Below, piece by piece: positions 1 through 4,179 of a stretch of DNA of 6,513 bases. This DNA comes from Actinomycetes bacterium. GTDB taxonomy: Bacteria; Actinomycetota; Actinomycetes; Actinomycetales; Microbacteriaceae. Made by a program: the position numbers and the translations under genes. The stretch covers positions 1 through 6,513 of the forward strand of contig JAEWDJ010000362.1 of the NCBI GenBank assembly GCA_023390155.1. The letters run 5' to 3'. Position 1 is the stretch's first letter. Every line of letters starts with the position of its first letter. The notes under the pieces are model-generated. The model did not search any database. It had not been told where the DNA came from and was given only the letters and a program-made list of their open reading frames with translations.

Positions 1-1
1 C

Positions 2-40
2 GTGTAGATCTCGTAGTTCTACGTATCATAAAAAAAAAAA
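2..40. other. Probable Illumina P5 adapter read-through at contig end
   Basis: Bases 2-13 (GTGTAGATCTCG) and 22-29 (CGTATCAT) equal the two ends of the reverse complement of the Illumina P5 flow-cell oligo. They are separated by exactly the 8 bases expected, though the middle 8 (14-21) agree at only about three positions. Eleven A residues follow at 30-40, which is how reads look when they run past the end of a short insert. The AT-rich stretch contrasts sharply with the high-GC DNA that starts at 41. I infer an assembly artefact at a contig end, not biology. The middle 8 bases may be miscalls. They also complete a short inverted repeat (CGTAG-TT-CTACG, 12-23), so a natural hairpin is a weaker alternative. 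Confidence 0.8.
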
Positions 41-139
41 CGCGAGGGCCCGTGCCCCTGATCCCGGATCCCCATCCATTCCGACCTGACACCGGGGAAG
101 GTGCGTCAGGGCGTATGGCTGGGAGTCCGGCGCCAGGGA
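41..139. other. mraZ downstream spacer with an imperfect hairpin
   Basis: No gene is supported here. In most actinobacteria rsmH follows mraZ on this (minus) strand, but no recognisable RsmH N-terminus is visible. The two minus-strand ATGs at 79 and 75 open only 11-13 codons before the adapter-like sequence, and those residues do not look like RsmH. An imperfect hairpin is present: CCTGAC (85-90) pairs with GTCAGG (105-110), and ACC (91-93) with GGT (100-102), leaving a GC bulge and a 6-base loop. It has no T run, so it is not a convincing terminator. It could affect mRNA processing between mraZ and rsmH. Confidence 0.4.
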
Positions 140-571
140 CTAGAACAGCCCCGGGATCACCTCCTCGTCGGTCTCTGCGAATGTGGATTCCTGCTCCGCC
201 AGGTAGGTCTCCCAGGCCTGGGCGTCCCAGATCTCGGCGCGGCTGCCCGCTCCGATCACGACCAGGTCGCGGTCGAGCCCCGCGTACGAACGCAGCGTCT
301 GCGGGATGGTCACCCGGTTCTGCTTGTCCGGCACCTCCGCGCTCGCCCCCGAGAGGAAGACGCGCAGGTAGTCACGGGCCTGCTTGCTCGTGACCGGGGC
401 CTGGCGGATCTTCTCGTGCAGCGCCTCGAACTCGCGCTGGCTGAAGACGTACACGCAGTGCTCCTGGCCACGGGTCAGCACGAGACCGGACGCGAGCTCA
501 TCCCGGAATTTGGCCGGCAGGATGATGCGCCCCTTCTCGTCCAGCTTGGGGGCATGGGTACCGAGGAACAT
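140..571 (-). CDS. mraZ: MraZ transcriptional regulator
   Basis: MraZ is a DNA-binding protein that forms ring-shaped oligomers and controls the division and cell-wall (dcw) operon, usually including itself. The 143-residue product has the full family length and two AbrB/SpoVT-like swapped-hairpin domains. The first holds the signature D11-x-K-G-R15 followed by P19-A-K-F-R23. The second holds D82-K-Q-N-R86 with P90. The start chosen is the ATG at 571, giving the typical MFLGTH beginning, preceded by GGGGAGG six bases upstream. A GTG 15 bases further up (586) would use that ribosome site as codons. The gene is expected to be first in a minus-strand dcw operon whose next member, rsmH, would lie beyond the window edge. 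GTGGA repeats at 614-638 fit autoregulation. Identification is secure from the sequence; direct regulation is inferred from the family. Confidence 0.97.
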   Translation of the reverse strand: MFLGTHAPKLDEKGRIILPAKFRDELASGLVLTRGQEHCVYVFSQREFEALHEKIRQAPVTSKQARDYLRVFLSGASAEVPDKQNRVTIPQTLRSYAGLDRDLVVIGAGSRAEIWDAQAWETYLAEQESTFAETDEEVIPGLF

Positions 572-577
572 CGGACG

Positions 578-584
578 CCTCCCC
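578..584 (-). promoter_or_regulatory. Ribosome binding site of mraZ
   Basis: GGGGAGG on the minus strand lies six bases before the ATG at 571. It decides the start, because the in-frame GTG at 586-584 overlaps it and would add five residues (GTG plus GRRP) absent from normal MraZ N-termini. Confidence 0.75.
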
Positions 585-613
585 ACTCTTCCGGCCCAAG
601 GTTGCGGTGCGCC

Positions 614-638
614 TCCACTTTACTCCACTTCCATCCAC
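614..638 (-). promoter_or_regulatory. MraZ box: three GTGGA repeats at 10-bp spacing
   Basis: Read on the minus strand, GTGGA occurs at 638-634, 628-624 and 618-614, each followed by a 5-base spacer, so the period is exactly 10 bp. Repeats two and three share a wider core, AAGTGGAG. Known MraZ operators are short direct repeats with about 10-bp spacing (TGGG-type in E. coli) just upstream of mraZ. Position, orientation and period all match, so I infer this is the MraZ autoregulatory site. It ends 42 bases before the mraZ start codon. Confidence 0.85.
617..622 (-). promoter_or_regulatory. Candidate -10 element of the mraZ promoter
   Basis: TAAAGT on the minus strand fits the actinobacterial TANNNT pattern. 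It would place transcription start near 610, giving a leader of about 40 bases. It lies inside the MraZ repeat array, as expected for a repressed promoter. No good -35 is seen; GCGACT/CGACTT near 640-646 is the best at 17-18 bp spacing. Tentative. Confidence 0.35.
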
Positions 639-649
639 AAAGTCGCGCA

Positions 650-671
650 ATTCGGGAATATCGGCCCGAAT
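650..671. repeat. Inverted repeat between the two GTGGA arrays
   Basis: ATTCGGG (650-656) and CCCGAAT (665-671) are perfect 7-bp inverted arms around an 8-base spacer. It sits between the minus-strand GTGGA array (614-638) and the plus-strand pair (710-724), upstream of mraZ. It could be an operator for a second regulator or a weak hairpin. No T run follows, so it is not a terminator. Confidence 0.5.
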
Positions 672-709
672 GGGGGTGTTTTGGGCGCGGAAAATCAAGG
701 AAATAGGCG

Positions 710-724
710 GTGGAGGGAAGTGGA
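710..724 (+). promoter_or_regulatory. Second MraZ-like box: two GTGGA repeats, opposite orientation
   Basis: GTGGA at 710-714 and 720-724 is separated by GGGAA, again an exact 10-bp period. GGGAA also follows the second copy, so the direct repeat is GTGGAGGGAA twice over 710-729. The array points away from mraZ and lies about 70 bases upstream of the main box. It could be an auxiliary MraZ site that helps form a looped or extended complex, or a decayed copy. No plus-strand gene follows before the convergent DUF3040 gene. Confidence 0.55.
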
Positions 725-759
725 GGGAATGTGTGCCGACGGGGAGGGATCCGGGCATG

Positions 760-789
760 AAAAAAGGCCGATCGCGAGGATCGGCCTTT
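760..789 (-). terminator. Rho-independent terminator of the DUF3040 gene
   Basis: GGCCGATC (766-773) and GATCGGCC (779-786) form a perfect stem with a 5-base loop, extended by flanking A-T pairs (763-765 with 787-789). Read on the minus strand, the stem is followed by six T residues (765-760), the classic form for the DUF3040 gene ending at 860. On the plus strand only TTT follows, so activity there should be weaker. It insulates mraZ from read-through. Confidence 0.85.
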
Positions 790-802
790 CGGGTGGTGCG
801 GA

Positions 803-838
803 GTGGAGGGGGTTTGACGTGGAGGGGTTTGACGTGGA
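803..838 (+). repeat. GTGGA-containing 15-16 bp tandem repeat
   Basis: GTGGA starts at 803, 819 and 834. The first unit is 16 bp (803-818), the second is the 15-bp GTGGAGGGGTTTGAC (819-833), and a partial third begins at 834. It lies between the DUF3040 stop codon and that gene's terminator, so it forms a pyrimidine-rich tandem repeat in that mRNA's 3' untranslated region. The GTGGA core is the one in the mraZ box, but the spacing differs (15-16 bp, about 1.5 helical turns). Confidence 0.7.
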
Positions 839-859
839 GGGGGCGGAGCGCCCGGAGGG

Positions 860-1246
860 TCAGCCCTGACCGTCCTGCCGCTTGTCCCAGCGGTCGTTGA
901 GCTTGTCCATGAAACCGGTCTGGCCGCCGCGGCCCGCCTTCGCGCCGGCGCTCGGCGGCTTGGGTGCGTCGGGGTCGACGGCGACGCGCTTGCCCGGAGC
1001 GATCGCGAGGAGGACCCCGGCGAACATCACGACGAAGCCCAGAATGCCGACGATCGGCTGCTGGACGAAGACACCGGTGATCAGCACACCGACGCCGACG
1101 ACGGCGATCAGCACGCCGAGGACGATCGACCGGTAGGCGGGGCGCACCCGCTTGCCGCCGACCTTCGCCACGAAGTCTGCGTCGTTCTGATAGAGGCTGC
1201 GCTCCATCTCTTCGAGGAGGCGCTGCTCGTGCTCCGAAAGCGGCAT
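860..1246 (-). CDS. DUF3040 family membrane protein
   Basis: A 128-residue protein of the actinobacterial DUF3040 family (related to M. tuberculosis Rv2169c); its biochemical role is unknown to me. The N-terminal PLSEHEQRLLEEMERSLYQ block (residues 2-20) is the family hallmark and looks amphipathic and acidic. Two hydrophobic helices follow at about 41-60 and 64-83, separated by only a few residues, so it should be a small inner-membrane hairpin. The polar tail (residues 85-128), rich in Pro, Gly, Asp and Lys, is probably cytoplasmic. The ATG at 1246 is preceded on the minus strand by AGGGGG at good spacing. The gene lies upstream of mraZ on the same strand, but a strong terminator (760-789) separates them, so co-transcription is unlikely. 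It is divergent from the prenyl synthase gene. Confidence 0.9.
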   Translation of the reverse strand: MPLSEHEQRLLEEMERSLYQNDADFVAKVGGKRVRPAYRSIVLGVLIAVVGVGVLITGVFVQQPIVGILGFVVMFAGVLLAIAPGKRVAVDPDAPKPPSAGAKAGRGGQTGFMDKLNDRWDKRQDGQG

Positions 1247-1289
1247 CCGTTTCCCCCTCTTTCTCGCGGGTTCTAGGCTCGTGTGGCTG

Positions 1290-1295
1290 ATTGTA
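1290..1295 (-). promoter_or_regulatory. Candidate -10 of the DUF3040 gene promoter
   Basis: TACAAT on the minus strand is a near-consensus -10, placing transcription start near 1283 and giving a leader of about 37 bases that contains the AGGGGG ribosome site. No clear -35 is present. It lies only 17 bases from the -10 of the opposite gene, so the two promoters must share or compete for DNA. Confidence 0.5.
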
Positions 1296-1311
1296 GCCGT
1301 GCGCCTCTGAC

Positions 1312-1317
1312 TAGGCT
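1312..1317 (+). promoter_or_regulatory. Leaderless-type -10 element before the prenyl synthase
   Basis: TAGGCT (TANNNT pattern) ends seven bases before the GTG at 1324, so the first G of the start codon falls at or next to +1. No Shine-Dalgarno sequence lies in front of this GTG. Both facts point to a leaderless mRNA, which is common in actinobacteria. The -35 region is poor; TGATTG at 1288-1293 has 18-bp spacing. A second TAGGCT lies at 1274-1279. Confidence 0.55.
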
Positions 1318-1323
1318 AGGCGT

Positions 1324-2442
1324 GTGTCTGAAAGCATCCGATTCGTCGACCTGATCCAGTCCAGAATCGATGGATTCTTCGATGTCCGTGCCTCCATTCT
1401 CGTCTCGATCGCCGACGAACTCTCGCCGATCGCGGCGTTCTCAAGGGATTTTCTCAGCGGCGGGAAGCGCTTCCGCGCACTGTTCTGCTTCTGGGGCTGG
1501 CAGGCCGTGCGGACGGCCGGCGACGAGCCGGGTGACGCACCGGTCACGACCGGCGGGCCGCTCGACGCGGTCGTGTCGGTGGCGAGCGCGCTCGAGCTGT
1601 TCCACGCCGCGGCACTTGTGCACGACGACCTCATAGACAACTCGGACACGCGCCGCGGTGCGCCGTCGGCCCACCGGCGCTTCGAGCGCCTCCACGACGA
1701 CGAAGGCTGGCGCGGCTCGGGCGAGTCGTTCGGACACGGCGCCGCGACGCTGCTCGGCGACCTGTTGCTCATCCTGAGCGACGAGCTGTTCGACGAGGGC
1801 CTGACCCAGGCGGTCAGCCCCTCCGCCCGCCGCGCCGCGCGCGCCGAGTTCAACCGCATGCGGATCGACGTGACGGCCGGGCAGTACCTCGACATCTTCG
1901 AGGAGATCGGCTGGGCCGGCCGGCCCGACTCCGACCAGCTCGCGCGGGCCGAGCGCGTGATCGTCTACAAGTCGGCGAAGTACAGCATCGAGTCGCCCTT
2001 GCTCATCGGGGCGAGCCTCGCCGGCGCGACGGTCGGCCAGCTCGACGCGCTGCGCAGGTTCGGCCTCCCGCTCGGGATCGCCTACCAGCTGCGCGACGAC
2101 CTCCTCGGCGTGTTCGGCGACGCGGAGGTCACGGGCAAGCCGAGCGGGGACGACCTCCGCGAGGGCAAGCGGACCGTGCTGATCGCCCTCACCAGGGACG
2201 CGGTCCCGTCCGGCGTGCGCGCGACGTTGGACGAACTGCTCGGCGACCCGGACCTGACGCCGCAGCAGGTCGCCATGCTGCAGTCGACCATCCGTGAGTC
2301 CGGCGCCGTCGACACCGTCGAGCGGATGATCGCCGACAATGTAGCGCGGGCGATCGCCGCCCTGGATGCGGCGCCGATCGGCGACGCAGCCAAGGCGCAG
2401 CTGCGCGACCTCGCGATCACCGTGACGCGGCGCACCGCCTGA
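1324..2442 (+). CDS. idsA: Polyprenyl (geranylgeranyl-type) diphosphate synthase
   Basis: A 372-residue trans-isoprenyl diphosphate synthase. It condenses isopentenyl diphosphate onto an allylic primer to build C20 or longer chains for lipids, carotenoids or quinones. Visible landmarks in order: GGKRFR (46-51), the first Asp-rich motif DDLID (101-105) followed by RRG (110-112), GQYLD (186-190), YKSAKYS (215-221), the second Asp-rich region QLRDDLLGVFGD (255-266), and KPSGDDLREGKRT (272-284). Both catalytic Mg-binding motifs are intact. Ala at positions 4 and 5 before the first motif suggests a product longer than C15, but exact chain length cannot be read. The GTG start is favoured by the -10 at leaderless distance and the typical N-terminal length. 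The position matches idsA2 (Rv2173) of the mycobacterial block, so the symbol is by family and synteny and not certain. Confidence 0.9.
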   Translation: MSESIRFVDLIQSRIDGFFDVRASILVSIADELSPIAAFSRDFLSGGKRFRALFCFWGWQAVRTAGDEPGDAPVTTGGPLDAVVSVASALELFHAAALVHDDLIDNSDTRRGAPSAHRRFERLHDDEGWRGSGESFGHGAATLLGDLLLILSDELFDEGLTQAVSPSARRAARAEFNRMRIDVTAGQYLDIFEEIGWAGRPDSDQLARAERVIVYKSAKYSIESPLLIGASLAGATVGQLDALRRFGLPLGIAYQLRDDLLGVFGDAEVTGKPSGDDLREGKRTVLIALTRDAVPSGVRATLDELLGDPDLTPQQVAMLQSTIRESGAVDTVERMIADNVARAIAALDAAPIGDAAKAQLRDLAITVTRRTA

Positions 2443-2478
2443 TCGCGACGGCCGCCCGGTCGCTTCCGCGGGGACGGC
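2443..2478. other. Convergent gap with a weak hairpin
   Basis: This 36-base gap lies between the convergent stops of the prenyl synthase and the Rv2175c-like gene. GCGAC (2445-2449) and GTCGC (2459-2463) can form a 5-bp stem with a 9-base loop. There is no T run. I see no convincing terminator, so the two transcripts may overlap. Confidence 0.3.
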
Positions 2479-2820
2479 TCAGGCCAGCGCCTGCGCCACC
2501 CGGCGGACCTCCGCCTTGCGGCCGCCGCGGAGCGCCTCGATCGGCGCGGTGCCGAGCGACTCCTCCTCCTGCAACAGCCAGTCGACGGCGTCCTCCTCGT
2601 TGAAGCCATTGTCGGCCAGGACCACGAGGGTGCCGCGGAGCTCGGGCAGCGGCTCGCCGTCGCGCAGGAAGACGGCGGGGACCTTCAAGACCCCGTCGAT
2701 CCGCTTGGCCGCCAGCTGGCGGTCCTCGATCAGGCGGCGCACCCGGCTGACACCGAGGCCCAGCTGGTCGACGAGGTCGGGGATGGTGAGCCACTCGGTG
2801 GCCTGGACGTGCTCGTTCAC
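2479..2820 (-). CDS. Rv2175c-like winged-helix DNA-binding protein
   Basis: A 113-residue protein of the Rv2175c family. In M. tuberculosis this protein is a winged-helix DNA-binding factor phosphorylated by the neighbouring kinase PknL, which reduces DNA binding. Seen here: EWLTIPDLVDQLGLGVSRVRRLIEDRQL (about 9-36) forms a MerR/excisionase-like helix-turn-helix. A wing-like strand pair follows (40-52). The C-terminal APIEALRGGRKAEVRRVAQALA block (92-113) closely resembles the mycobacterial C-terminus. Thr8, just before the fold, is a candidate phospho-acceptor analogous to the N-terminal Thr in Rv2175c; that is inference. Start: GTG at 2820, where homology begins, though GGAGGG is directly against it with almost no spacing. 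An in-frame GTG at 2853 adds 11 unconvincing residues and has no ribosome site. Divergent from the LysM gene, two genes from pknL. Confidence 0.85.
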   Translation of the reverse strand: MNEHVQATEWLTIPDLVDQLGLGVSRVRRLIEDRQLAAKRIDGVLKVPAVFLRDGEPLPELRGTLVVLADNGFNEEDAVDWLLQEEESLGTAPIEALRGGRKAEVRRVAQALA

Positions 2821-2867
2821 CCCTCCAGCGTGCCACGTTCCGAGGCGCGGCACGCGCGGGCCCGATT

Positions 2868-2893
2868 GTTACGATCACGTAAACTGCTGTCAC
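2868..2893 (+). promoter_or_regulatory. GTnAC-type direct repeats (MtrA-like site) in a divergent promoter
   Basis: GTTAC (2868-2872), GTAAA (2879-2883) and GTCAC (2889-2893) lie head to tail at 11- and 10-bp spacing. The response regulator MtrA of actinobacteria binds paired GTnAC-like direct repeats at about this spacing and controls wall hydrolase and Rpf genes, so the site fits the LysM hydrolase downstream. The first two repeats can also be read as an imperfect palindrome (GTTACG...CGTAAAC). On the minus strand TAACAAT (2871-2865) could be the -10 of the Rv2175c-like gene, so one regulator could affect both genes. For the LysM gene TTGACT (2908-2913) is a possible -35 without a clear -10. 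Confidence 0.5.
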
Positions 2894-2956
2894 ACCCGCC
2901 ACATTGGTTGACTCCTCTTCTCTTCTGTGTCAGCGTGGGCAGCGGTGTGTCACTCG

Positions 2957-2965
2957 AAAGGGGGG
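2957..2965 (+). promoter_or_regulatory. Ribosome binding site of the LysM gene
   Basis: AAAGGGGGG lies four bases before the ATG at 2970. It decides the start: the reading frame is open from a TTG at 2904, but that codon has no ribosome site and would put 22 extra residues before the signal peptide. Confidence 0.75.
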
Positions 2966-2969
2966 TCCC

Positions 2970-4082
2970 ATGTCCGCACGAGACGCCGAGGCCGCAGCGG
3001 AGCGCACGACCGCGCCGGAACGCGGGCGGCACTGGACCCGTTCGGTGCTCGGCACCGTCCCGATCGCCGTCGCGAGCTCCATCGCCGTGACGCTGAACCT
3101 CGTGACCCCCGCGCAGGCCGCCGTGCCGCAGACGGCGGAGCGGCCGCGCGAGAAGGCGCCGACGACCGGGTCGACCCGCGTGCTGCCCGCGGCCGGCGAC
3201 ACCGCGTCCGCGCCGCAGACGGCCGTGGCGGGCACCCCCTCCAGCTACACGGTCGCCTCGGGCGACACCGTCAGCGGCATCGCCGCGCGGTTCGGCGTCT
3301 CGACGGCGAGCCTGCTCGCCCTGAACGGCCTGAGCTGGAAGAGCCTGATCTTCCCCGGCCAGGTGCTGGCCCTCACCGGAGCGGCCGCCCCCGCGGCGGC
3401 ACCCGCCCCGGCCCCGGCGCCTGCTCCCGCCGTCACGAAGTACGCGGTCGTCTCCGGCGACACGATCAGCAGGATCGCCTCCCGGTTCGGGGTGTCGACG
3501 GCGGCCGTGCTCAGCGCCAACGGCCTCAGCGCCGCGAGCCTGATCTTCCCGGGCCAGCAGATCACGATCCCGGGCATGACCTCCGCGGCCGTCGTGACCC
3601 CGGTGGCCGCTCCCGCACCGGCGCCCGTCGCCGCACCCGCTCCCCTGCCGAGCGCCGCGCCCGGCCAGGTCGTCCCCCTGACGGACGAGATGCGCGCCAA
3701 CGCGGCCCTCATCGTCCGAATCGGCCGCGACGAGGGCGTGAGCGACCAGGGCATCGTGATCGCGCTGGCCGCGGCCGCCCAGGAGTCGGGCCTGCGCAAC
3801 GTGCGCTACGGCGACCGCGACTCGCTCGGCCTGTTCCAGCAGCGGCCCAGCACCGGCTGGGGCACGCCCGAGCAGGTGCTCGATCCCGCGCGTGCCATCC
3901 GCGCCTTCTACGGCGGGACGGGCAACCCCAACCCCGGCCGCACGCGCGGCCTGCTCGACATCCCGGGGTGGAGCTCGATGAGCGTCACCCAGGCCGCCCA
4001 GGCCGTCCAGATCTCCGCTTTCCCCGACGCGTATGCCAAGTGGGAGACCTCCGCCCGCGCATGGCTCTCCCAGCTGGGCTGA
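2970..4082 (+). CDS. Secreted double-LysM protein with lysozyme-like domain
   Basis: A 370-residue exported cell-wall protein, probably a peptidoglycan hydrolase. The N-terminus has Arg residues (18-24), a hydrophobic stretch (26-46) and an AQA-AV cleavage site after residue 50. LysM domain 1 spans about 92-135 and LysM 2 about 157-200; both carry SGDT and the FPGQ ending, and both should bind GlcNAc-containing glycan. Ala-Pro-rich linkers follow each (138-155 and 206-231), so the domains are likely tethered flexibly. The C-terminal domain (about 237-370) has AAAAQESGLRN (E272 as candidate catalytic acid), GDRDSLGLFQQRPSTGWG (281-298), and AVQISAFPDAYAKWE (345-359). This pattern is common in actinobacterial lysozyme/transglycosylase-like wall proteins. 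Activity is inferred, not shown. The gene sits between the Rv2175c-like gene and pknL and reads toward pknL, with 97 bases between them. Confidence 0.88.
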   Translation: MSARDAEAAAERTTAPERGRHWTRSVLGTVPIAVASSIAVTLNLVTPAQAAVPQTAERPREKAPTTGSTRVLPAAGDTASAPQTAVAGTPSSYTVASGDTVSGIAARFGVSTASLLALNGLSWKSLIFPGQVLALTGAAAPAAAPAPAPAPAPAVTKYAVVSGDTISRIASRFGVSTAAVLSANGLSAASLIFPGQQITIPGMTSAAVVTPVAAPAPAPVAAPAPLPSAAPGQVVPLTDEMRANAALIVRIGRDEGVSDQGIVIALAAAAQESGLRNVRYGDRDSLGLFQQRPSTGWGTPEQVLDPARAIRAFYGGTGNPNPGRTRGLLDIPGWSSMSVTQAAQAVQISAFPDAYAKWETSARAWLSQLG

Positions 4083-4101
4083 GCGGAGTGGCCCGCCGAA
4101 G

Positions 4102-4117
4102 GTCACAGCCCGGTCAC
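4102..4117 (+). promoter_or_regulatory. GTCAC direct repeat upstream of pknL
   Basis: GTCAC at 4102-4106 and 4113-4117 forms a perfect direct repeat with 11-bp period (6-base spacer). It begins 78 bases before the pknL start and resembles the repeats in front of the LysM gene (2868-2893) in sequence and spacing. MtrA-type response regulators recognise repeats of this kind. A shared regulator for both genes is an inference. Confidence 0.45.
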
Positions 4118-4128
4118 GGCCCTCGCCC

Positions 4129-4164
4129 ACACCGGTGTTTTGCAGGGTTCACGCACCCGGTGTT
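4129..4164 (+). repeat. CCGGTGTT direct repeat with ACACCGGTGT palindrome
   Basis: CCGGTGTT occurs at 4132-4139 and again at 4157-4164, 25 bp apart. The first copy is part of a perfect 10-bp palindrome (4129-4138) followed by TTT. The second copy ends just before the pknL -10. It could be an operator. As a terminator for the LysM gene it is poor, because the palindrome leaves no loop. Confidence 0.35.
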
Positions 4165-4167
4165 CCC

Positions 4168-4173
4168 TAGACT
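4168..4173 (+). promoter_or_regulatory. Leaderless-type -10 element of pknL
   Basis: TAGACT (TANNNT) ends seven bases before the GTG at 4180, putting +1 at the start codon. No Shine-Dalgarno sequence precedes the GTG. The -35 is poor. The layout repeats that of the prenyl synthase gene at 1312-1324. Confidence 0.6.
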
Positions 4174-4179
4174 CGATCC

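Noticed and set aside
12..23. Short inverted repeat CGTAG-TT-CTACG as an operator or hairpin
   Set aside because: It lies inside the adapter-like sequence, so it is probably formed by miscalled bases.
41..79. Start of rsmH on the minus strand (ATGs at 79 and 75)
   Set aside because: Only 11-13 codons before the artefact, weak ribosome site, and no match to RsmH N-terminal sequence.
572..586. GTG start of mraZ at 586
   Set aside because: It overlaps the ribosome binding site and adds five residues before the conserved MFLGTH start.
384..900. Plus-strand open frames across mraZ and the mraZ upstream gap (384-869, 607-900)
   Set aside because: They run through the MraZ boxes and the terminator, have no plausible ribosome site that I can see and no recognisable protein features.
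2821..2853. GTG start at 2853 for the Rv2175c-like gene
   Set aside because: No ribosome site and no leaderless-type -10 at the right distance; the 11 extra residues do not resemble family N-termini. Not excluded, since the 2820 start also has poor ribosome-site spacing.
2904..2969. TTG start at 2904 for the LysM gene
   Set aside because: The ATG at 2970 has a strong ribosome site and puts the signal peptide at a normal distance from the N-terminus.
3381..3435. Ala-Pro codon repeats as a DNA repeat element
   Set aside because: They are explained by the Ala-Pro linker between LysM domains; codons vary within the run, so selection is on protein.
2817..4130. Long minus-strand open frame (437 codons) opposite the LysM gene
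   Set aside because: It is a high-GC shadow: low-complexity Gly/Arg/Ala-rich translation with no domain, while the plus strand encodes a signal peptide, two LysM domains and a conserved C-terminal domain.
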